A DNA stretch of 62,993 nt, taken from Ichthyophthirius multifiliis. Taxonomy: Eukaryota; Ciliophora; Oligohymenophorea; Hymenostomatida. Made by a program: the position numbers and the translations under genes. The notes under the pieces are model-generated. The model did no database searches and was not told the DNA's origin. It worked only from the letters and a program-made list of their open reading frames with translations. Positions 1-19,806 of the stretch are shown here, piece after piece. How positions within the stretch are numbered: position 1 is the first letter of the stretch; each line of letters begins with the position of its first letter. Location of the stretch: NCBI RefSeq assembly GCF_000220395.1, contig NW_004085890.1:1-62993 (forward strand), given 5' to 3'.

Positions 1-1314
1 AAAAAAAATAAAAGAAAAAATACTTAAATTATTTTAACTTTAGTAAAATATACTCAATATTAAAATTATAAATAATAATATAGTTTATAAAAAAAAAAAA
101 AATCAATACAAATAAAATTAAAATAAATATATTTATTAATAAAAATTTTAAAAATGTAAAGAAAATATTAAACAAAAGTAAAATAAATATATATATAATT
201 TTGAATAATTGATTTATGCTTATATTTATAAAGTAAATAAAAGTATTTCAAATGATATTTTTAAATAAATAAATATATATTAATAAATTATTTTTTTATA
301 TATAAAAAATATACTTTATAAAATATATTAAATAAAACATTAAAACTAAATAAAAATAAAAATAAGAAAAAAAAAAAATATATTTAAAATTTAAAAAATT
401 TGCAAATATCAAACAATTTTTATATATTAAGAAATAAAATACTTAGTATTTATTTGAAATTGATAATTATTCTTTAATATAAAATAAAAACAATAACATA
501 TGTATTTTATATATAATAAATATTAATAATTTATGAAAAAAGAAAAAAAAAAGGATTAAGATTTTAAAAATATAATATTAAATGAAAACATATAAATATT
601 TATATTGAAAAATATTAAAATTATATTTCATATTTACCTTATTTATAATAAATATATAATAAAAATATATTTTTTTTTTATAAACTTATTTATAATAAAT
701 TATATATATATATATATATATTATATTATATTATATTATATTATATTATATTTAAATTATAGGTTTGAAAAATATGAAATAAATAATATTCTTATTTAAA
801 TAATAATTTAATTTGTTAAAATTAAAGTATTAAATATTAATTTTAATATGAAAATTTTATAATGAATATTTTTAAAATATAAAAAGATATTTAAAACGAT
901 AAAAATTGATAGAACAAATAAAAAAATTAAATTTGTTATTAATCTAATATAATAAAAAAATTTAAAAAAATAAAAAAAAAAATAAGTTATTTAAATAATA
1001 AAAATAAATAAATTTAAATGTTTTTACTTATTAAAATATAAATATAAAAATTAAATAAAATATATATAAATAAATTTATATATGTATTTTATATATATTA
1101 ATTAATAAATATTTTTATATTTATAAATTTAAATTACTAATAATTATTTTATTTGTTATTTAAAAACATTACTATATTTTATATTAAAAAAATGATATAT
1201 ATTTTAAAATTAATTAATTCAAAAAAATATTAATATAATTATTATATTCAAATAGATTTTTTTTTCTTTTTAAATATATTTCTATAAAAATATAAAAAAA
1301 AAATTTAATTATTT
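1..1314. other. AT-only non-coding stretch
   Basis: This stretch is almost pure A/T with runs of A, T and TA, including a TA and TATAT microsatellite at about 700-750. The short open frames in it have no conserved residue pattern and consist of K, N, I, Y and F codons as expected from composition. No telomere repeat, tRNA or promoter motif could be supported. Confidence 0.7.
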
Positions 1315-1944
1315 TCATTAATATTCTTCTTCATCATCAATAACATATTTAGTATGATCTTTTTTATTAAATTCTTTTTTTATTGTATCAATATTGAGAT
1401 CCTTAAGTTATTTAGATTTTTCTTTTTTATCACATTATTCCAAAAAATCGGTAATCTACATATTGATTTTTTTTAAAATATTCATCATATCTTTATAATT
1501 TTATTAATTAGTTAAACTATTGCAAATTCCTTTTAGTTATTCTATATTTTTAATAATATTTACAATTTATTATTATCTTTCTTTAAAATTTTAAGTCAAA
1601 TTTAAATTATACAAAATATCCTTAATTTCTTTCGAAGAATGTTTCATTTAATTTTTATTTTAATTTTTACTATAGAACCCATTTTCTAATTAGAATTCAT
1701 CAGTTTGAACTTCTATGATTTTTTATTTTACATCTTATAATAACTTAATAATAATTTAGAGTTAATCCACTTGCAAATATTATTACATATAGTATTAGAT
1801 TTCGGATTAATCATCCAATATAGATAATTTATTTTCACATTTTTTTTCATATATTCTGTAAGTTAAGGCTTCGTTTATGGACAAGTTTTGACATGTTTAT
1901 AAAAGAATTATTAAACAGAGAGATATTAATATTACTTATTTCAT
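1315..1944 (-). CDS. Secreted protein, member A of an undescribed two-copy family
   Basis: I do not recognise this protein from any named family. Read with TAA/TAG as Gln it is one uninterrupted 209-residue frame ending in TGA. The chosen ATG gives a classic signal peptide (MKQVILISLCLIILL, then a polar region), so the product should enter the secretory pathway. The mature part is helical and rich in Q, N, K, I and L, with no second membrane segment. It ends in an acidic tail (DDEEEYQ). It is clearly paralogous to the gene at 19807-20445 (+). Cys36, the DQSEI block at 45-49, the LLQDVK block at 68-73 and FY at 90-91 sit at identical residue numbers in both proteins, and an IVNII block and a C-D-K-K motif near 171-174 are offset by only two. 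Shared cysteines at 36 and 171 suggest a disulphide, which is inference. Confidence 0.8.
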
Positions 1945-3903
1945 AGTTTGTTTATATTGATGTATTTTTTATTTTTGTTTTGTTTTTTAATTAAAAAAAA
2001 AATTTATGGTATTTATATTTCGTTTTATAAATATGAAAATTTCAAAACGTTAAATATATTTTTAAACAAAAAAAAAGTAGTTAAAACTGATTTGATTTTA
2101 TTTTACACATAAATTTGTAAGAAAAGAAAATCAGATGTATATATAAATATTTATTTTTTAAATAAAGCTAATAAAATATTTATAGTAACTTTAGATTATA
2201 AAATTAAATATTATAAATAGTATACATTTTTTATATTGAAAAAAATTAAATATATATTTTTAATATTAATTTTAATTAAAAATATTAATTGCTTGAATAA
2301 AAAAAAAACTGTTTATATATATATTTTTTTTGATATATAAACTAAAATGATAAAAACATAAAATATAAAATTATTTTCTGTGTTTTAAAATAAATTTCTA
2401 CTTTTTTTAATTTAAAACTATGAAATTAAAATATTACTTATTTTTTAATAAATTTAATAATGTTTTTTTATTTTATATAATTTAAAAATTGATTTTTTAT
2501 TCAATATAAAAATTAATACTTTAATATTGTTTTTAGATTGAATATCCTATTTTTACAAAATAAATAATGTTTATTAGATATTTAATATTTTTATTTTAAA
2601 AATATATTATTAATATTTATTTTGATAAGCATTTTCTATTTTATTTTATTTTGATAAAAGAAACCCTTGTAACTTAATATTATCTAATTATGTAAATTAA
2701 AACTAGTTTGACCTTTGTTTGAATTCAATTTGATGTATATTATAACTTATTAAATGCATTAATAAATCACATTTACTATGAATAATTAATTTAGAATTAC
2801 TAAATAATAAAGAAATACATTATTTTTTGATTAAAATTTAAAATTGATTTAATATTATTTTTTTAATGAATTTTTTATATAAAATTAAAATAATTTTGAT
2901 TCTATTTTTACTTTTTTTTTCAAGTAAAAATATTTCCTTTTTTTATAAAAAAAATAAAATAAATTATTGATATTTTTTTTTTAATTTAATAAAATCTTAT
3001 AATCATGAGATAAATAAATCTTATTAAATATATAAAAATCAAATATTTTATTTATTTTGATAAATTAGTTTATTTATATAAAAAAAATTGTAATTAAAAA
3101 ATCTTAATTTTTTTAAAAAATCATATTTTATTTAATAATTTTCTATTTTTATCATTTAATTAAATATATATTAAATCTAAAACAAAAATATATTAAATCT
3201 AAAATAAAATATAAATACATTAAATACAAATTAAAAATTATTTTTTATAATTTTTAAAAAGAATATTACTTTTTTAAGAACCTTTTTTATTAAAAATTAA
3301 TAATTAATAGAAAAAATATAATATTTTATATGGTATTTGGTAATTATTTTAGCTAATAAGAATGCTTAATATAAATGTATTTATTAAATGTATAAAAGTA
3401 GTTTTATTAAATAATTTTTAAAAATATAAAAGAATAATAATTTATTCTAAAAAGTATTTGATTTTAATTTAATTGATAAATAAAATCCTAAATATATTTA
3501 TTATATAAAAACTTTAGAAATATTTTTTAACAATATTTATAATATAATATTATAAATAAAATTAATACATTTGAACTCTATATAGATATTATTAATTTAG
3601 AAATGAATATTAAATTAAAATTTATTAAAGGGCTTAAATATCGATGTTATAATTTAGTTAGTAATCATTATTTATATAATAGACTAATATAGATAAAAAT
3701 TAATAATTATTGAAAACTTAGAAATATTTGCTTTTAAAAATGTTAAAGTTTAAAAGGGAAGATAAACAAAATAAATTTAAATAGTTAAAAAATTAATTAA
3801 ACTTTGAATACTATTTTATTAAAACTAAAAAAAAAAAAAAATATAATAAAATCCTAAAATAATAATAATTAAAAAAAATTACAATAAGAAATTAAAAATA
3901 AAA
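1945..3903. other. Long non-coding AT-rich spacer
   Basis: About 2 kb with no gene I can support. A short patch at roughly 2640-2760 has slightly more G/C than the surroundings, but none of its frames shows a convincing protein. The rest is A/T runs. It is flanked by the 5' ends of the secreted-protein gene (-) and truA (+), so it must hold both promoters, though no motif can be named. Confidence 0.6.
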
Positions 3904-4863
3904 ATGGAATCATTTTAAATTGGTAATGAATATATAGAAAATAAAGAAGAAAAAGATTCTCGAACAATAAATAAAACATTAAAAGTGAAATATTTAGCCA
4001 CAGTATCATATATTGGAAAAAATTATAGTGGTTTTTAAACCCAAGCCAATGACAAAAAATATTTTTCAATCCAAGATTCATTAGAAAAAGCATTAAAAAA
4101 AATAACTAAAGACCCTAATTAAACTATAAGATCTTCCAGCAGAACCGACTAAGGAGTAAACGCAATCGCCCACCCAATAATGTTTACAATAGAATATAAT
4201 AATGATTAAAAGATAATGGATTTAGAAACGATTAAAATAGCATTTAATCATGGTTTATATAAAACAAACGACAAAATAAGTATTTAAGATGTATATTATG
4301 TTCCTCTAGAATAATTTGATGTGAAAAAAAGCGCTTTAAAGAAGGAATATCATTATTATATAGAGGCCAATTTATAAGAATATTAATATAATATATTCTA
4401 AAATGAAAAATAAGTTTTTTCATTACCAGAAAAAATTGATGAGGAAAAATTAAAAAAAGCCTTAAGTTTTTATGTAGGCACCCACAATTTTTAAAACTTC
4501 ACAATAAAAGCGGCTCATATAAAGTTTTTTGAATAATATGCAAGAAAAATAGACTCTATAGATGTATTTAATTACTAACATCCGTTTTTAGAAAATGCTT
4601 AATGTTTTAAAATTGTTCTTATTGGAAAATCCTTCCTTGCATATTAAATTAGGTTCATGATTGGCGAAGCAGTTAAATTCGTTAGAGGGTTAACTTCTGA
4701 AGAATAGTTTATGTAATTGCTTGATCCTGTTAAACATTTGACGTCAGTTGAAGTGCATTTGAACAATAGAACTAGGGCGCCACCGAAAGGGCTTTTTTTA
4801 ATGAATGTTTAGTATCCAAGTGAGTTATATTCAAAGAATATTTAGGATTTTTATTAGATGTGA
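3904..4863 (+). CDS. truA: tRNA pseudouridine synthase, TruA family
   Basis: This enzyme should convert uridine to pseudouridine in the tRNA anticodon stem-loop (positions 38-40 in the bacterial family). The frame is intact, 319 residues, without introns, ending ATG-TGA. The signature is RTDQGVNA at residues 80-87, with catalytic Asp82 (codon at 4147-4149). Upstream is the family's Y-x-G-x-x-Y-x-G-F-Q-like strand (YIGKNYSGFQ), and near the C-terminus lie the FLAYQIRFMIG and RAPPKGLFL blocks, which match the ends of bacterial TruA. Length is slightly above the bacterial norm (about 250-270 residues) because of a 30-residue N-terminal extension. It lacks the long inserts of eukaryotic PUS1, so a bacterial-like or organelle-targeted enzyme is likely. 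The extension is acidic and not a clear mitochondrial presequence. Confidence 0.93.
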
Positions 4864-5327
4864 AATATATATATATATTATGTTAATAAATTTTTATTAA
4901 ATGTTTTTTTATTTTTTAATTTTGATTTGTTTAATAAAAAATTAAAGTTGTTTTTTTATAAAATAATATTTATTTTTTTTAATTTGTAATATATATGAAT
5001 ATGATTTTAATTTAATATAATTTTGTTTAAATAAAAAATATATTATTATTAAGAAATAATAAATGTTTTTCATAAAAATAAAAAAAACTATATTGTAAAA
5101 AAAATATAAATAGTCCCAAAAATTTAAATAATATATTTAATAATAAATATTATATTTATATAATATTATAATAAAAAAGAATACATTAATAAAAGCTTAT
5201 GTTATAATTTTAAGATAATATATTTAGAAATAAATATAAAAATGTATATCCTAAATTATTAATCTAACAAAAAAATAATGAAAATAAAATATATATATAT
5301 AATCTTAATTAAAAAAAATAATAATAA
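4864..5327. other. Convergent intergenic spacer
   Basis: AT-rich DNA between the stop codons of truA (+) and the chromatin remodeller (-). It holds only 3' UTRs; nothing else is seen. Confidence 0.6.
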
Positions 5328-12106
<6,779 letters not shown>

Positions 12107-13217
12107 AGATAAATTTTTCTTTCTTTATATTTTTTTTGTTTTTTGTTTTGTTTTGTTTTGTTTTATTTTTTTTATTTTTATTTTTTTTATTTTAATTTGT
12201 ATATATAAATTTATATATATATGTTTTCCTTTCTTTTATATATTTTTTTCTCTTCTTTAATTAAATACAAAATTCATACCCGCCTTCTAATATATAAATA
12301 TATCTTAATATAGTAATCATTATTTATATATAAACATATAAATAACATTTCATCTTTATTTTATATAATTATTTTTATATATTTTAATTTAATTATTTTT
12401 TTTAAAAAAATATTTTATTTATTTAAAAATCCCTTTTTTATTGGATATGAAATCTCTTATGATTTTTTTTTTTAAATCTAAGCATTTTATTTGAATTTTT
12501 TTTTTTTGATTTTTCATTTTAATTTATTTCTCCCAAAATATAAAATGGCTCATTTTTATATATTTATAATAATAATTTTAATATTTATTTTTATAGAAAT
12601 TTGCAATTACAATATTAGTATTTTATTTAAGAGTTTCTCTATTAGAATTTTACAAAGTTTAAAATAAGTTTTTATTTTAATTTTTATTTTTATTTTTGTT
12701 TTTTTATTTTTATTATTTTTTATTTATATTAAATATATTCTCTCGTTCTTATTGTATTTTATTGTTAGAAAACAATATATAAAATATCTTCATGTTTCTA
12801 ATTTTTAATAATTTAAATTTTTATTTTTTCGCGAAAATCAAAAACAAATTAAATTTTATAACAATAATAAAATTAAAGGAAAAAAAATTAAAAAATTAAA
12901 AATAAAAATATTTATTTATAAATAAGTTTTTTTATCATAATTGTAATTTATTTATATTTATATTTATTATATTAAAATATTTAATATTTTAATTAAAAAA
13001 AAATTATTACATATAATTAAATATTTATTTTTAATAAAAAAAAAAATGAAGACAATTATATTAATTATTTCTATATATAAATTAATTTTGTAATATTTCA
13101 TAAAATATTTTAAATTTTTAATTTTTTTTTATTTTTAAATTATAAAAATACAAATATAAAATTAACAAAAAAAAAATATATAAATATAAATTTAATTTAT
13201 ATTAAATTAATTTTCTT
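12107..13217. other. Intergenic, AT-rich, no gene seen
   Basis: About 1.1 kb upstream of the remodeller and downstream of LIN-9 (both minus). It is mostly T and A runs, with one island near 12820-12850 containing TTCGCGAAAA, an E2F-site-like string. That string may be chance. No other feature is supportable. Confidence 0.5.
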
Positions 13218-14467
13218 TCATTCATTTTATTCATTCATATTATTCGAAATATTTAAATTTTTTTAAAGTAAATTAGAATTAGATAAACTATTTATACAAG
13301 CCTTAATTACATTATTTTCATTTAAAAAATTATTATTATCACCATCATTATTGCTATTTTCATTATTTTCATATTATACATTATTTATTTCATTATTTTA
13401 AATTTATAGTTGTTTCTTTAAACCTATATTTTATAATAAAATATTTATTTGTTTCATTTATTTTTCATTTTCATCAAATAAACATTAATTTAATCCACTT
13501 AAAAAAGGATTATTTTATTATTAATTATCACAGTTATAAGCCAAAGAACTTAATAAACCTAAGCAATTATATATTATATTAATAAGATTTCCATACCCAT
13601 TCGTATTTTAATTTTACTAATAATTTTTCATATATTCATCACCTTTTTCTTAAAATATGTTCTATTCTTCTTTTATTATAAGATTTTAAACATCTGAGGA
13701 AATATTTTCCTTTTTTTGTTTATAAAAAAAATAAATAATTATATATACAAAAAGTTTTTATTTAATAAACTTCTATATTTTTATAACTAATTGATTTTAT
13801 TTCATTTATTAATCCTTTCTCGTTTTATTAATTATCTAAATGTTTCTCTATTTATAAAAGTGGAATTTATAGAATTTAACTTAAATTATTTGTTATTTAT
13901 TTTTCATCTATTTTTTATTTGTATATCAAGAAAAAAAAAAATGTATTTTTAATATAATACCATAATGATTTATTCCTCTTAATCTAAATTTAGTAATCAC
14001 ATGTTTAAGTGCGTTATCAATTAAGTTTATTTATATGCCTGTCCAACCATATTTTTAATAAAAAGATTCATTTATTTCTTATGGATTTTTTTATGCTAAA
14101 TCATTAAATTCTTGTAATTATTAAATTAATTTAGTTTTTCTTTTAAAATAATAAATCATTTAAAAAAATTGTTTTTATAAAATACCTGTCCAATAGTTTA
14201 ATTAAAAATGCCATAGAAAAAAAATCTAAATCTTGAACAATAGAGGAAGCTTGTTATTAGTTATTTTTAATATCATTCATATTTTCATTTAAAGTTAAAT
14301 CATCTTATTTGTTTTTCATTTTATCCGAACATTATTATTATTGTAAAAATTATTAATTATTTATATTTTTTTCTTCATTATTAATTCCTTAAAAATTATG
14401 AGTAAAATCACTAATTATGAAAAAAAAAATACATATATTTATATATATATTTTAAATATATTATTAA

Positions 14468-14499
<32 letters not shown>

Positions 14500-16055
14500 C
14501 ATTTTTAAATTATTACTTTTATATATATATATTTAAATTATTACTTTGTTAATTAAATATCTTTTATTTTATGCACGCCTAAATCATGCGTTAAAAATCT
14601 TACTGTTGACTATTCTTTATTAGTTAAAATTGTTCCTATGTGAAAATGCTTACACAAAGGATGTATTGCAATTACCACTTATCCTACATTAAAAGGTTAA
14701 ATAGATAGTACTTAATCACTTAAACTATCTTTAAATTTAATATTTGTAAGATATTATTACTTTTTTTTATTAAATTTTTTTATTTAATTTTTTTTATTTA
14801 AATACTGAATTTTATAAATATTCTCTAACAATTTTTCGATATATATCTAATTTTCTTTATTCATTTTTTATATATTAATTCGAAAATCTTGTTGGACGAC
14901 CCATAGCTTATCGAATTATTACCCATTCGAATTATTTTAAATTAGAAATATTTCCTAAATCTACTTTTTTAAGCATTTCTTTAAATTCATTATATTAAAA
15001 AAATGGTTTATCTATTGTACTATAAAAAAATTCACTTTGAAAATTTTATAAACACTTTTTTTTTTGTATATAAAATATATTTATATATAAGCTTATTATT
15101 TCTGTATACTTTTTCATTTATTAATTCTTAAATAGTTTATTAAAATTTATTTTTTTTCGTGTTATTTGCAGTACAATTTTTAGATATTTTTTCAATATAT
15201 AAAACTCTTTATTCAGAAATATTTGGTATATTTATTAAATATTTCCCTTAAACATATTTTGGTTTTATTTTATTTTATTATTCAAATGTTTTGTTTTATA
15301 TTTTTATAGATTAGTTATTTGGATTAATATTTTCTAAATTAAGTTCTTATTTTTTTTGATTTTTATTATAGTTTTTAAATTAATCATTATAAGCTTTCTA
15401 TTTAAAAAAAATAAAAATAAAAATTAAATTTAATAAAGATAAAATAAATCTAATCATAAAAAAAAATTAAAAATTAATTTCTTTTTTTATATAAACCTTT
15501 ATATTATTCATATCATTATTTTTTTAAGTTTTTTATTAAGTTTATTATTATTATTCTAAACCGGCATATTAATCTTCTAAAACAGTACTTAATAATTAAG
15601 GCGTAAGTTATTAACCTGTTTATATTATCAGTTTCAGGAAATTTTTATTCTATATATAATTTTTTTATAAACAAAAAAAAATCGAAAATTAATATACTTT
15701 CAAATATAAACTTATTATATTTATCAAAGATCTTTAATATCCTTTTGTATTTAATTCATTTTTTAATTATTATAATTATTTTAATTCTGAATCTTTAAAA
15801 TCTAGAAGTATTTTTTAAAATTATTTATTTGATTTTTGCTGAATATGTATTTTTTTTATTTGAAAATAAATAAAATTGTACATTAAATAAATATTTCTAA
15901 CTCTTCGAAACTCCATTTTTAACCCATATCAATTTTTTCTAATAAAAAAGAAGAATATATATAAATTTATTATTATTTTATATATTAATAGATTATTTAA
16001 TAATTAATAAAATACTTGATTATTCTAATTCTTATATTAAATTTGTATAATCCAT
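13218..16055 (-). CDS. lin9: LIN-9/ALY homologue (DIRP-domain MuvB subunit)
   Basis: LIN-9 is the scaffold of the MuvB core, which with E2F/DP or Myb controls cell-cycle genes. The diagnostic DIRP domain is encoded at about 14560-14950. It includes a W-V-I-I-R-Q-A-M-G-R-P-T-R-F-S block followed by YRKIVREY, then the Tudor-like strand VVIAIHPLCKHFHIGTIL and HDLGVHKIKDI. The N-terminus (exon 16055-16016, then from 15938) carries a SANT-like start, KWSFEELEIFI, as in plant ALY and animal LIN-9. A second conserved exon (about 15650-15520) reads LLSTVLEDQYAGLEQ. The C-terminal exons (13218-14420) have helical Q/N-rich sequence ending NNMNEQNE before TGA. At least seven short introns are needed, one being a TA-rich 120-nt intron at about 14428-14547. 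Exon borders between 15500 and 15860 are not settled. Confidence 0.82.
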
Positions 16056-16433
16056 ATTTTTATTTTTAAATTATTTTTAAGTTGAATATTTATTATATTT
16101 ATTTTTAAATATTTTTTTGGTTAAATTTTTATACTTTTAAAAATAAATATATATATTTGAAAAAAAAAAAAAAATCATAATAAATGTAAATATATAAAAA
16201 TCAATTATTAGAATTTCTTTTTAAAGTATAAAGAAATTATATTATTAAAAAATAATAAAATTACTTATTCTTAATTTTTTTTATTTCTCCTGTATTTTTT
16301 TAAAAAACTCAATAAAAAAAAAAGGGCCATATCCTTTTTTTTTATAAGTTTTTATTTTTTTTGTTTAAAAAAAAAAAAAATAGAACAAAATAAATAAAAT
16401 TATTAACAAATAATATATATTAATATTGATTTT
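16056..16433. other. Intergenic spacer
   Basis: AT-rich spacer between two minus-strand genes: the 5' end of LIN-9 and the 3' end of the importin-like gene. Long A and T runs only; no gene seen. Confidence 0.6.
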
Positions 16434-16987
16434 TCATAAAATTTCATTTTGATTTTCTATAAAAGCTAAAATTTTATACAATTCATTAATAATTTCTTAA
16501 TCTTAATCATATTATATTAACAAAAAATTCGAAATTTCGAAAAAATTATGTTTTTCAAAAAAAAATTTATCACATACTTAATTTTTTTATTTGACACATA
16601 TATATAAGCATTTCAAAAGTAATAAAATACCTTCATTTTTAAAAAGTTTATAATTTTCAATTAATATTTCAAGAATCAAATTAAAAATATTTTCATTTTC
16701 GATAAAATATATTAATTTCTACTCATTTAATTCTTATAAATAATTATTTAAACACCACAGACATTCCTCTTTAACAGAAATAGAACTTCTTTTCAAAATA
16801 CCACTTATTTTTTTAAATATAAAATAATTTTCTAATATATCTATAGTTTCTTGACCATTAGATATTATATTAGATAAAGCATATAAAGTATCACATTTAA
16901 CAGTTTCATTTTCACTTTCAAGCATAAAAATAAACGAAAGTATAAAATTATTTGACATTATTATCTTAAATATATAATTATAAATAT

Positions 16988-17030
<43 letters not shown>

Positions 17031-18305
17031 TATATATATATTAATATATATATATTTACTTAAATACAATCTTTGTTTAGTAGTGATAATTATTTATAAA
17101 AAAATCCTAAACTCTGTTATATTACGATATTATTTTCGAATTAAAATGCTTTTTCAAATATTTTTTCTAAAATATTTAGGAATTATTTTTATTAGAAAAA
17201 TTCTGGGTTGATTATATTATCATCATTTCTGAAAAGATATTTTAAAGATTATATTATTATTAAAATGATTTGCTCCTATTATATTTATAATCCAATTTCA
17301 ATAAAAGTATCAAATATTTTTATTATATTATTAAATTAATCAACTTTTAAAAATTAATTATATTAAAAAAAATTTAGACAGTTTTTCAAAATAATAATAA
17401 TATCATTTTAATTTAGGCTTTTTTATCTTTATTAATTTTTTTTAAAAAAATAAAATAAAATAAAATAATAATAATAATATTTTATATATTTATAATTTAA
17501 AAAGTTTAATTACTAGTTAATATTTTAAATAGTTTAATTTAAATAATAAATTATATTTTTTCTATCAATTATTTATTTGCTTCTTTTTTATTTGCTACTA
17601 TATTAAATATACAATGCCAAACCTTTTTATTTTAAAATATAAAAAGAAATTTATAATTTATATATTTTATTTTATTTCATTTTTTAAATAAGTATATTAA
17701 TTTACTGCAAAATAAATATTACTATTTTATTTTTCCTTTAACATGCCTATAAGAACATCAAAAATTTCCAATTCAATTAACCTATCACTAATAAAGTAAT
17801 TTTTACTTTCTATAGAATTTAAATTAATAAGAATCCACAATAAATTATATTTTGTATCTTCTGTAAGATTTTTTCTTTTAAGAATTTAATAAAGCGTATG
17901 ATAAAAAATACACTCATTTATTTTAATTGCATATATTTATAATTATTAAGTATTTACTAAATAATTTTATAATAATTCGTCTGTTAATTTATCTAGTTAT
18001 GCTATTTCTTAAGGTTCATTATAATGTATTTAATTAATTTATACAATGAGATCTAAAAATCTTTATTATTCGTAAGTTTACTCTATTTCTCCTTTTAAAT
18101 TTTTATTTTGCTAATAAATTTATTCTATTTGTTCTTAATCTATATTTTGATTTTAATCGTATATTTATATTTATCTTATTTTTTATATTATTTAATTGTT
18201 TTTCTTTTTTCGAATTTCTTATCTGTATATTCTTTTTTTATTAATTATTTGATTTTTTAAACTTGATATAAGAATATTTTCTTCTTATAAACAATTATTT
18301 TTCAT
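16434..18305 (-). CDS. Divergent importin-alpha-like armadillo-repeat protein
   Basis: Importin alpha binds nuclear localisation signals through armadillo repeats and importin beta through an N-terminal basic IBB helix. Here the N-terminus is basic (KKRIYRQEIRKKKN, residues about 23-36), consistent with an IBB. It is followed by helical repeats with Arm-like signatures such as YNLLWILINLNS, VWHCIFNIVANKKEA and LYALSNIISNGQETI. The last matches the importin-alpha pattern of A-x-x-N-I-x-x-G with a small linker, and it is followed by EECLWCLNNYL. Exons inferred (minus): 18305 to about 17700, about 17620-17510, about 17350-17060 and about 16968-16434. The 16970-17059 intron is largely a TA microsatellite. 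It is a weak match overall: the repeats are degenerate and few NLS-pocket Trp-x3-Asn pairs remain, so another armadillo protein is possible. Confidence 0.65.
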
Positions 18306-18484
18306 TTTTTTTTATATATTTATAAATATATATAAATATGTATTATTAATATAAATATTAAACGCGGTTAATTTTTTTGAAAAAGAAATATGTAAATTTA
18401 TAATAGGGTAAAAATTATTTTTTTAGAAAATAAAAAATTAATATATAATTTTTTTAAAAAAAATAATAATAATTAAAATAAAAA
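18306..18484. promoter_or_regulatory. Short divergent intergenic region (shared promoter)
   Basis: Only 179 bp separate the start codons of the importin-like gene (-) and the dehydrogenase (+), so both promoters must lie here or in the genes. A small GC-containing motif, AAACGCGGTTAA at about 18360, stands out from the A/T background. No known ciliate promoter consensus can be assigned. Confidence 0.4.
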
Positions 18485-19458
18485 ATGAATAACATACAAA
18501 AATATCTATTAAAATTTAAATTTCTTAATTATTTATTAATGAGTAATTCAAAAAAATAAATCTAAAAAAAATCAGTATATACAATAATAATACTTTACTC
18601 ATTCGTACACACTTCTAAAAACAAACGGTTTACTCCCAAAAAAAGCATAAGAGGAAAGCATATTTTAATAACAGGCGCCGGAAGTGGAATAGGTCGTTAA
18701 ATGTCTATCCTTTTAGCTAAACTAGGAGCTAAAATCTCAATATTAGACTTAAATATTCAAGGTGCCGAATAAACTTAGTAAATAATCACCTAATTAGGCT
18801 ATTAAGACCAAACTAAAGCATTTAAATGTGATGTATCTGACATAAACGATGTCAAAACGCATTCTAATAAGCTTAAAACATCTACGGAAGTGTCGATATT
18901 CTCATAAACAACGCCGGGATAGTATCTGGTAAGAAAATATTAGAAGTAAGCGATAAATAAATTGAGTAAACAATTGCAGTAAACACCATTTCGCACACAT
19001 ATACAGTAAGATAAGTTTTACCGTAAATGCTTTAAAGAAATTCAGGACATATAGTCACAATAGCATCTGTTGCAGGACATATTGGAGTTGCCGGTTTAGC
19101 TGATTATTGCGCAAGCAAATTTGGGGCAGTCGGTTTTGATGAAAGTATTAGAATGGAAATGCTAAAATTAGGAAAGAATATAAAAACAACGTGTATTTGT
19201 CCATATTTTATTAATACTGGAATGTTTGATGGAGCTAAAAGTAAATTCCCGTTACTTTTACCAATTTTAGAGGAAAAATGGGCATCATAAAGGATTGTAA
19301 ATGCAATTTTATAAGAGGAAAAAGTAGTTATTATGCCATGGTTTTTAAATATTTGTGTGACTCTTAAAAGCATTATGCCAGTAGGGGTTATGGATAGGAT
19401 TTTGGACTTTTTCGGTAGTAATTGTAGTATGGATAATTTTAAAGGAAGGTAGGCGTGA
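18485..19458 (+). CDS. Short-chain dehydrogenase/reductase, membrane-associated retinol/hydroxysteroid dehydrogenase type
   Basis: An NAD(P)-dependent oxidoreductase of the classical SDR fold, closest in layout to RDH10/SDR16C or 17-beta-HSD-like enzymes. The cofactor loop TGAGSGIG begins near residue 63. The NNAG motif lies at about 18905, the catalytic Ser in VTIASVAG near 19060, and Y-x-x-x-K in DYCASKFGA near 19105. The PYFINTGMF loop follows the active site as in the SDR16C group. A hydrophobic segment before the Rossmann fold ([12 protein letters not shown]) could anchor the protein in the ER membrane. The frame breaks once: the run of four A's at 18854-18857 needs one more A to join [11 protein letters not shown] to the A-F-Q-Q-A-Q-N-I-Y-G-S-V-D helix. 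A sequence error is more likely than a dead gene, because every catalytic motif is intact. Confidence 0.9.
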
Positions 19459-19637
19459 TTTTTTATTTTTAAAATTTATTTATTATAATTTTTTTAAATT
19501 ATTATATATATATAAATATATATTATTATAAGAAATTGTGTAATTTTTTATATATTTTTATTAAAAAGAATTATGTTATTTTTTTAGATATAAAAAAATT
19601 GATATTATGTTTTTAAATAAATATTATTAAAGAAAAA

Positions 19638-19696
<59 letters not shown>

Positions 19697-19806
19697 CTTT
19701 TTATAAAAGAATAATAATTTAAAAATTTAAAGTATATAAACATTTAATTAAATATTTTCTTTTTAATTATAAATTAATAAGATATTTTTTTAAAAATAAT
19801 TATTTA
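19459..19806. other. Intergenic spacer with TA tract
   Basis: AT-rich spacer between two co-directional genes. It contains a (TA)n microsatellite at about 19644-19692. No gene seen. Confidence 0.6.
19644..19692. repeat. (TA)n microsatellite
   Basis: About 24 TA units in a row. The tract is common in this genome's spacers and introns and has no assigned function. Confidence 0.85.

Noticed and set aside
605-799. Short plus-strand open frame rich in I, Y, N and K
   Set aside because: Its residues are just what A/T-only DNA gives (TATATA repeats, I/Y runs); no conserved motif and no neighbour support.
12820-12850. TTCGCGAAAA as an E2F/DREAM binding site
   Set aside because: One match in a spacer upstream of the LIN-9 3' end, not at a start codon of a cell-cycle gene I can name; too weak to list as a site.
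19104-19373. Minus-strand 89-residue open frame
   Set aside because: It lies opposite the catalytic half of the dehydrogenase (YxxxK and following), which is clearly the real gene.
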